Under the pieces are notes generated by a model. That model was not told where the DNA came from, did not search any database, and was given only the letters and a program-made list of their open reading frames with translations. A DNA stretch of 45,409 bases from Bacteroidia bacterium (lineage in GTDB: Bacteria > Bacteroidota > Bacteroidia > B-17B0 > Aurantibacillaceae). The stretch is from the NCBI GenBank assembly GCA_020846025.1, contig JADLER010000183.1:1-45409 (forward strand), written 5' to 3'. Shown piece by piece: positions 40,599 through 45,409 of the stretch (position 1 is its first letter; each line of letters begins with the position of its first letter). The translations under genes were made by a program, and so were the position numbers.

Positions 40599-40845
40599 CA
40601 AGTTCGGGATTAGCCATGATACGCGCTAAAAAAGAGATAGTACTTTGTTTCTTCTTAACATTATTAGCCCAAATAATTCCAACAAATAGCCCAACAAGTG
40701 CTATTGCACTTCCAATAATTAAACGGAAAGGGTTAGGTTCTGATAGATAAACTAATACGCCAATTATGATGCCTAATAATAAAGGAGACATCATAATGCG
40801 AAGCCATCCAGTTGTTTCAAAAATTTGTTCAATTTGTTTAAACAT
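40573..40845 (-). CDS. Small membrane protein, unknown
   Basis: A 90-residue protein with a short amphipathic N-terminus (MFKQIEQIFETTGWL), two membrane helices (about 17-34 and 41-60) and a charged cytoplasmic tail (NNVKKKQSTISFLARIMANPELDEKEPNQK). It lies between dprA (27 bp) and the DUF1697 gene (overlapping) on the same strand. I recognise no named family. Confidence 0.65.
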   Translation of the reverse strand: MFKQIEQIFETTGWLRIMMSPLLLGIIIGVLVYLSEPNPFRLIIGSAIALVGLFVGIIWANNVKKKQSTISFLARIMANPELDEKEPNQK

Positions 40846-40872
40846 ATTTAAGGTTATTCTCTTTGTGTAAAG

Positions 40873-41985
40873 TTAGTGATTTAATTTATACATTTTACCA
40901 GGTAAGGACCTAATAATATTTGAGAATTCTAGTTGTAATAATTGAGCCGAGGTTTTACTAACAGTTTGATTGACAATGCTTGCAATTTCATCAATATGCA
41001 TAGGATTTTTTTGACCAAAGGCTTTAATAATTGTATTTTCTTCTTCTGACAAATTAATTGGTAAAGCAACTTGTGCTGCTTTAGGTTTGGAGTTAGTGGG
41101 GTTATTCCAATTCATCATAAACAACAAATCGGCAGCATTTTCAATTAAGGTTGCTTTATTAAGTTTTATTAAACCATTACATCCTTCGCTAAATGTTTCG
41201 TTAGGTCTTCCTGGAAAAGCAAATACATCCTTGTTATACGAATTAGCAATAGTTGCCGTAATTAAGCTACCTCCTTCTCTTTTAGATTCTACAACTACTA
41301 GGGCATCACACATGCCAGCTACAATTCGGTTGCGTTTCGGGAAATTTTCTTTGTCTGGAATTGTTTGACTTATATGTTCTGTCAATAAACCGCCTTGTTG
41401 TATCATTTTATTGGCGTAGTTCTTGTGTTCAGCAGGATAGATTTTATCTAAACCATGTGCTAATACGCCAACTGTTTTTAAACCATTATCTAATGCTGCT
41501 TTGTGTGCTGTAATATCAATACCATAAGCTAATCCGCTTATTACTAGGCAACCACTTTGACTTAAATCTGCAATAAGTTTTTCGGTTAATATTTTCCCAT
41601 TTGGAGTTGGAGTGCGAGTTCCAACAACCGATACAATTTTTTCGTGATTAAGATTGGCATTTCCTTGGTAGTAAAGCATAACGGGGCCATCATGACAATT
41701 TTTTAATCGTGTTGGATAATCATCATCGGTAAAAAATAAAGGAGTAATCTGATTTTTTTCAATAAAAAGTAATTCTTCTTCGGCTCGTTGTAAAACTGAT
41801 CTGCTAGCAATAATTGTAGAGGCAGTATAAGCACCCACACCAGGTATTTTTTCTAACTGTGTTTTAGTACAACTAAATACCTTGTCGGCTCCACCACAGT
41901 ATGCAACTAAATTTTTAGCTACTACATTACCAACACCACTTAATAAATTAAGCGCCACTTTATGAACTAAATCGACTGAGTACAT
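40873..41985 (-). CDS. dprA: DNA-processing protein DprA
   Basis: A 370-residue protein that loads RecA onto incoming single-stranded DNA in natural transformation. The N-terminal helix-hairpin-helix-like region (LLSGVGNVVAKNL, KIPGVGAYTAS) precedes the Rossmann-type DprA core (about 110-290). Core motifs are VSVVGTRTPTPNG, SGLAYGIDITAHKAAL, LAHGLDKIYPAEH, FPKRNRIVAGMCDALVVVESKREGGSLITA and FAFPGRPNETFSEGCNGLI. A C-terminal winged-helix (about 310-370) is present. It suggests that the strain can take up DNA, which is relevant to the mosaic island nearby. Confidence 0.95.
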   Translation of the reverse strand: MYSVDLVHKVALNLLSGVGNVVAKNLVAYCGGADKVFSCTKTQLEKIPGVGAYTASTIIASRSVLQRAEEELLFIEKNQITPLFFTDDDYPTRLKNCHDGPVMLYYQGNANLNHEKIVSVVGTRTPTPNGKILTEKLIADLSQSGCLVISGLAYGIDITAHKAALDNGLKTVGVLAHGLDKIYPAEHKNYANKMIQQGGLLTEHISQTIPDKENFPKRNRIVAGMCDALVVVESKREGGSLITATIANSYNKDVFAFPGRPNETFSEGCNGLIKLNKATLIENAADLLFMMNWNNPTNSKPKAAQVALPINLSEEENTIIKAFGQKNPMHIDEIASIVNQTVSKTSAQLLQLEFSNIIRSLPGKMYKLNH

Positions 41986-42034
41986 TTGATTGATTATACT
42001 AAATTATTATATTGCGTTAAAAATAAGCAGATAA

Positions 42035-44437
42035 ATGATTAAAAGCTTAAAATTTATTTTAACAGGGGTGTTTTTTTACACCTGTGAAATTTATGCACAA
42101 ACACTAGGTGTTGTAAAAGGCACCGTAAAAGATAAGTCGAACAACGAAGCATTGCCGGGTTCTATAGTTGTTTTAGATAAAGCAAAAGGTGTATCATCTG
42201 ATATAAATGGTGTGTTTTATATTTCAACAACGGCTGGAAAACATCAATTAACTTGTGAATTGATAGGGTACCAAAAGTATGTTACTACCATAACTGTAGC
42301 TGAGAACGATACATTAAATATTAATATTAGTTTAGCCGATGGTAATAAGTTATTAGACGAGGTGGTGGTTTCGGCAGGGCGTTTTGAGCAAAAATTATCA
42401 GATGTTACAGTGAGTATGGAAGTAATAAAACCAACACTTATCGAGAATAAGGCTTCACAAACTTTGGATTTGATTATGAATCAGGTGCCTGGCGTGGTGG
42501 TTTCAGATGGGCAGGCAAGCATAAGAGGAGGAAGTGGTTATAGTTATGGTGCGGGCACCAGAGTATTAATGTTAGTAGATGAAATGCCAATGATAAGTGC
42601 TGATGCCGCAGATATAAAATGGAATTATTTACCAATTGAAAATCTAGAACAAGTAGAAGTAATAAAGGGGGCTTCGTCTGCTTTATTTGGTTCATCTGCT
42701 TTAAATGGTGTGGTAAACATGCGTACAGCCTATGCTAAAGATAAACCTCAAACTACAGTCTCATTATTTGGAGCCACTTATGATGCGCCTAAAAATTTAA
42801 GTTATAAATGGTGGAAAGGAACTAGCCAGAATCAAACAGGAGTTAATTTTTCGCATGCTGAAAAATTGGGACAATTAGATTTAGTGCTTGGCGGTCATTT
42901 GTTTAATGACGAAGGGTATCGTTATCTTGAAACAGAGAGGCGCGCAAGATTTAACATGAACCTAAGGTATAATTTTAAAAAGGTTCAGGGCTTATCTATG
43001 GGAATAAATACAAATATGATGGACACTAGAGGTGGGCTTTATTTTTTATGGCAAAATGCCGACTCTGTTTACGTCCCCCAAGGATTGGACATTCAAAGAT
43101 TTGTTAACCACCGATTAAATGTGGATCCATATATAAATTATTATACCAAAAAAGGTGGCAAGTATAGTTTGAGGTCGAGGTATTTCTTAACTAATAATAC
43201 TAATAATAAAAATCAAGGTTCTAGAGCTGAATTATATTACAGTGAATTTCAGTACCAAAAGCATTTTAAGAATAATTTTACAATGACTTATGGTGCGGTT
43301 TATATGGAACAACAAGTTATTGCTGATTCTTTATATGGAAGACATTCGGGGAAGAACTATGCAGGTTATGCCCAATTTGATTATAAGTTCAAAAAACTAA
43401 CAACTTCGCTTGGTATTAGAGGAGAGTTCAATAGAATAGATACAGCCTACACAAGAGGCTATTTAACCAAAACAATAAATAATTTACCATTTCAACCAGT
43501 GTTTAGAGCGGGGATGAATTATCATCTTTTTGAGTACACTTTTTTGAGAGCATCTTTTGGTCAGGGATATCGGTTCCCAACTATTGCCGAAAAATATGTT
43601 AGTACAAATGTAAGCGCACTTAAGATATTCCCAAATCCATCATTACAAGCAGAAAGAGGCTGGAGTGCTGAAATAGGGATAAAGCAAGGATTTAAGTTAT
43701 TTAACTTTAAAGGCTTTATAGATGTTGCTGGATTTTGGACAGAGTATGCTGATATGGTTGAATTTGCATTTGATGTATATGGAAATAAAACAGGATTGTT
43801 TTATGTGGATATAAATAACATAGGGTTTAAATCTCAAAACGTAGGTCGTGCGCGGATTACCGGAATAGATGCCTCTATCACAGGAACTGGAAAAATGGGA
43901 CCAATTAATGTAACTACCTTAATCGGATTTACATACACCAATCCTATTTATCTTAATTATGACCCGAAGTTGGATACTTTAGGAATTGAAGGACTTAAGG
44001 TGTTAAAATATCGCAACCAACAACTTTTTAAAGCAGATATACAACTCGACTATAAGAAAGTTTCAATTGGATGGAGTACGCGTTATTATAGTTATATGGA
44101 AAATGTGGATCGCCGTTTTGAACAAAGTATTTTGCATGAATATAATGACAAAGCTAATGGTGTTGATTGGGATGCAATTCCTTCTACATATATCTTACCA
44201 GGGTTAAAAGAATACCGTGCCGACCATAGAAATCAAACATATTTAATGGTAGGAGATAATGTTATTGCATCTTGGGCGGGCGATTGGATACATGATTTTA
44301 GAGCATCTTATCAAGTATCAAAAACATTAAAGGCTTCTTTTATTGTAAATAATATTTTAAATACAGAATACAGCTTAAGACCAGGTGATGTTAGACCTCC
44401 CAGAATGTTCTTAATTCAATTGATGCTAAAAATATAA
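42035..44437 (+). CDS. TonB-dependent receptor
   Basis: An 800-residue outer-membrane receptor. A signal peptide (about 1-22, ending IYAQ) is followed by a carboxypeptidase-regulatory-like domain (VKGTVKDKSNNEALPGSIVVLDK ... DINGVFYIST), a TonB-box-like segment LLDEVVVSAGRFEQKLSDV, a plug (VPGVVVSDGQASIRGGSGYSYGAGTRVLMLVDEMPM, EVIKGASSALFGSSALNGVVNM) and a barrel ending in MFLIQLMLKI. The form is closer to vitamin B12/siderophore receptors (BtuB/FepA-like) than to SusC. The substrate is unknown. Confidence 0.92.
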   Translation: MIKSLKFILTGVFFYTCEIYAQTLGVVKGTVKDKSNNEALPGSIVVLDKAKGVSSDINGVFYISTTAGKHQLTCELIGYQKYVTTITVAENDTLNINISLADGNKLLDEVVVSAGRFEQKLSDVTVSMEVIKPTLIENKASQTLDLIMNQVPGVVVSDGQASIRGGSGYSYGAGTRVLMLVDEMPMISADAADIKWNYLPIENLEQVEVIKGASSALFGSSALNGVVNMRTAYAKDKPQTTVSLFGATYDAPKNLSYKWWKGTSQNQTGVNFSHAEKLGQLDLVLGGHLFNDEGYRYLETERRARFNMNLRYNFKKVQGLSMGINTNMMDTRGGLYFLWQNADSVYVPQGLDIQRFVNHRLNVDPYINYYTKKGGKYSLRSRYFLTNNTNNKNQGSRAELYYSEFQYQKHFKNNFTMTYGAVYMEQQVIADSLYGRHSGKNYAGYAQFDYKFKKLTTSLGIRGEFNRIDTAYTRGYLTKTINNLPFQPVFRAGMNYHLFEYTFLRASFGQGYRFPTIAEKYVSTNVSALKIFPNPSLQAERGWSAEIGIKQGFKLFNFKGFIDVAGFWTEYADMVEFAFDVYGNKTGLFYVDINNIGFKSQNVGRARITGIDASITGTGKMGPINVTTLIGFTYTNPIYLNYDPKLDTLGIEGLKVLKYRNQQLFKADIQLDYKKVSIGWSTRYYSYMENVDRRFEQSILHEYNDKANGVDWDAIPSTYILPGLKEYRADHRNQTYLMVGDNVIASWAGDWIHDFRASYQVSKTLKASFIVNNILNTEYSLRPGDVRPPRMFLIQLMLKI

Positions 44438-44441
44438 TATA

Positions 44442-44470
44442 GAAGATGAAGCTATTATTGCTTCATCTTC
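44442..44470. terminator. Hairpin between the convergent TonB receptor and OmpA-family genes
   Basis: A perfect 11-bp stem GAAGATGAAGC / GCTTCATCTTC with a 7-base loop, starting 4 bp after the receptor stop. One arm lies inside the last codons of the OmpA-family gene. No T-run is seen. Confidence 0.5.
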
Positions 44471-45409
44471 GTGATGATAAATTCTGTTCTTCTATTTTTG
44501 GCGTGTTCTTCCTCACTACAAGTAGATTGTTTTTTCCCTTCGCAACCACACGAGTTTAGTAGCTTACTTTCTCCATAACCTTTACCGGTAATGCGAGTTT
44601 TAGCAATTCCATTTTTAATAATGTAATTTGCTGAGGCTTTTGCTCTAGTTGTAGATAGTTTTAAGTTTGCCGCTGCAGAGCCTCTACAATCCGTGTGAGC
44701 CCCTAATTCAATTGTCATGCCAGGATATTCATTCATTACTTTAACAATTTTATCTAACTCGGTTGCTGCATCTTTTCTAATAGTAGATTTTCCTAAGTCG
44801 AAATAAATAGGCTTGATATCAATCATTTTAGCTAAATCCATCCCTACTTCTACCTTACCAATGGTTAAAGAAAGCAGTTCGTTCAACTGAATTTCACCTT
44901 CTTTCTTTATATCATAAGAAAAATTGGTGGTTTTAGTTAAATAACCTTCTTTTTCAATGGTTACCAAATACAATAATTTATCGCCAATATGTTTTCCTTT
45001 TAGCGGTTTTCTATACTCGCCATTTTTTTCTGTTTTAACTAGTTCAAACTCATCACTAACTGTTAAATCTTTTATTTTAATAGTTACACCTGAGATACCT
45101 TCGCCAGTTTTAGCATCGTATATTCCAGCCAAAAGAGATAAGTTAGGGTCTTTTTCGAGATTAATAGCTTTATCAATTTCTTCTTCCTCAAACATATTAC
45201 CAGCTAGTGTATCGGTTACATCAAAATATTTGTCAAGTTTAATGCTTGTTGCATATTTTACTTCTTCTTCTAAAACATATTCGGCAACACCATTTTCATT
45301 AGTTACTAAAGAGTCGGTGTTTAATTTAATTTTTACACCAGTTAATGGTGCTTGCGTTTCTTTATCTTTAACAAGGAATTTTATTGTTTTGCCTCTACTT
45401 ACTTTTCTT
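44455..45409 (-). CDS. OmpA-family peptidoglycan-binding protein (5' end outside window)
   Basis: The frame is open from the right edge to a stop at 44455, giving about 318 visible C-terminal residues. An internal ATG at 45195 is not the start, because the frame continues upstream with coherent domain sequence. Visible domains are two carboxypeptidase-regulatory-like beta-sandwich units (TIKFLVKDKETQAPLTGVKIKL ... and SLLAGIYDAKTGEGISGVTIKI ...) and a C-terminal OmpA-like domain with IYFDLGKSTIRKDAATELDKI, IELGAHTDCRGSAAANLKLSTTRAKA and GYGESKLLNSC ... NRRTEFII. It anchors the outer membrane to peptidoglycan. This architecture is common in Bacteroidota, often with gliding/T9SS-linked proteins. 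Confidence 0.88.
   Translation of the reverse strand, partial: RKVSRGKTIKFLVKDKETQAPLTGVKIKLNTDSLVTNENGVAEYVLEEEVKYATSIKLDKYFDVTDTLAGNMFEEEEIDKAINLEKDPNLSLLAGIYDAKTGEGISGVTIKIKDLTVSDEFELVKTEKNGEYRKPLKGKHIGDKLLYLVTIEKEGYLTKTTNFSYDIKKEGEIQLNELLSLTIGKVEVGMDLAKMIDIKPIYFDLGKSTIRKDAATELDKIVKVMNEYPGMTIELGAHTDCRGSAAANLKLSTTRAKASANYIIKNGIAKTRITGKGYGESKLLNSCGCEGKKQSTCSEEEHAKNRRTEFIITKMKQ

Noticed and set aside
44455-45195. Complete 246-residue OmpA protein starting at the ATG at 45195
   Set aside because: The same frame continues upstream to the window edge with a further carboxypeptidase-regulatory-like domain, so the gene is cut by the right boundary.

Overview
The window is AT-rich bacterial chromosome from a member of the Bacteroidota. 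Evidence for this: proteins with type IX secretion (T9SS) C-terminal sorting domains, SusC-like TonB receptors with an N-terminal carboxypeptidase-regulatory-like domain, promoters of the TTTG / TAnnTTTG type, starts without Shine-Dalgarno sequences, several TTG starts, and an IS1380-type transposase remnant. The order within the phylum cannot be fixed from sequence alone. There is no rRNA or CRISPR array. Three tRNA genes are present (His, Arg, Asn).

Region 1 (1-11.8 kb). A secreted repeat protein runs off the left edge. A tight minus-strand run of seven genes (8558 down to 761) then encodes an FMN TIM-barrel protein of the nitronate-monooxygenase type, tryptophanase, tyrosine phenol-lyase, a NorC-like cytochrome c, a divergent NorB-like heme-copper subunit, proline dehydrogenase and a small membrane protein. 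It looks like amino-acid catabolism joined to NO respiration or detoxification. Its promoter region carries a palindrome ATGA-N6-TCAT. Nearly the same palindrome lies at the same distance upstream of the next plus-strand operon (thioredoxin-like protein and the RIC/YtfE iron-centre repair protein), so both probably answer to one Crp/FNR-type regulator. A fasciclin lipoprotein and a half-length aldehyde dehydrogenase complete the region.

Region 2 (11.9-29.8 kb). Mostly core genes: a glycosyltransferase, tRNA-His, a SCO pair with one degenerate copy, a LysM transglycosylase, an ECF sigma factor with its probable anti-sigma, free methionine sulfoxide reductase, an acyl-CoA ligase, two T9SS cargo paralogs in tandem (the first frameshifted), a DUF808 protein, trigger factor, a small operon of a KAS III-like enzyme, an unknown protein and a BtrH-like acyltransferase, and a Dph6-like ATP pyrophosphatase.

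Region 3 (29.6-35.26 kb). An accessory island lies beside tRNA-Arg(CCU). The last ~200 bp of the Dph6-like gene are present again, about 9% diverged, at the far end of the island. Copies of the tRNA-Arg 3' end border both sides, and the tRNA itself has a mismatched acceptor stem. Inside are a truncated IS1380 transposase, an array of degenerate 21-bp units, five small unknown genes, and a compact operon of a small protein, a PD-(D/E)XK nuclease and a WYL-domain regulator. This operon is the best candidate for a new defence-type system in the window.

Region 4 (35.3-45.4 kb). tRNA-Asn, a PfkB-family kinase, an exported protein coupled to a TonB receptor, a small lipoprotein, a DUF1697 protein, a small membrane protein, DprA, a second TonB receptor, and an OmpA-family protein cut by the right edge.
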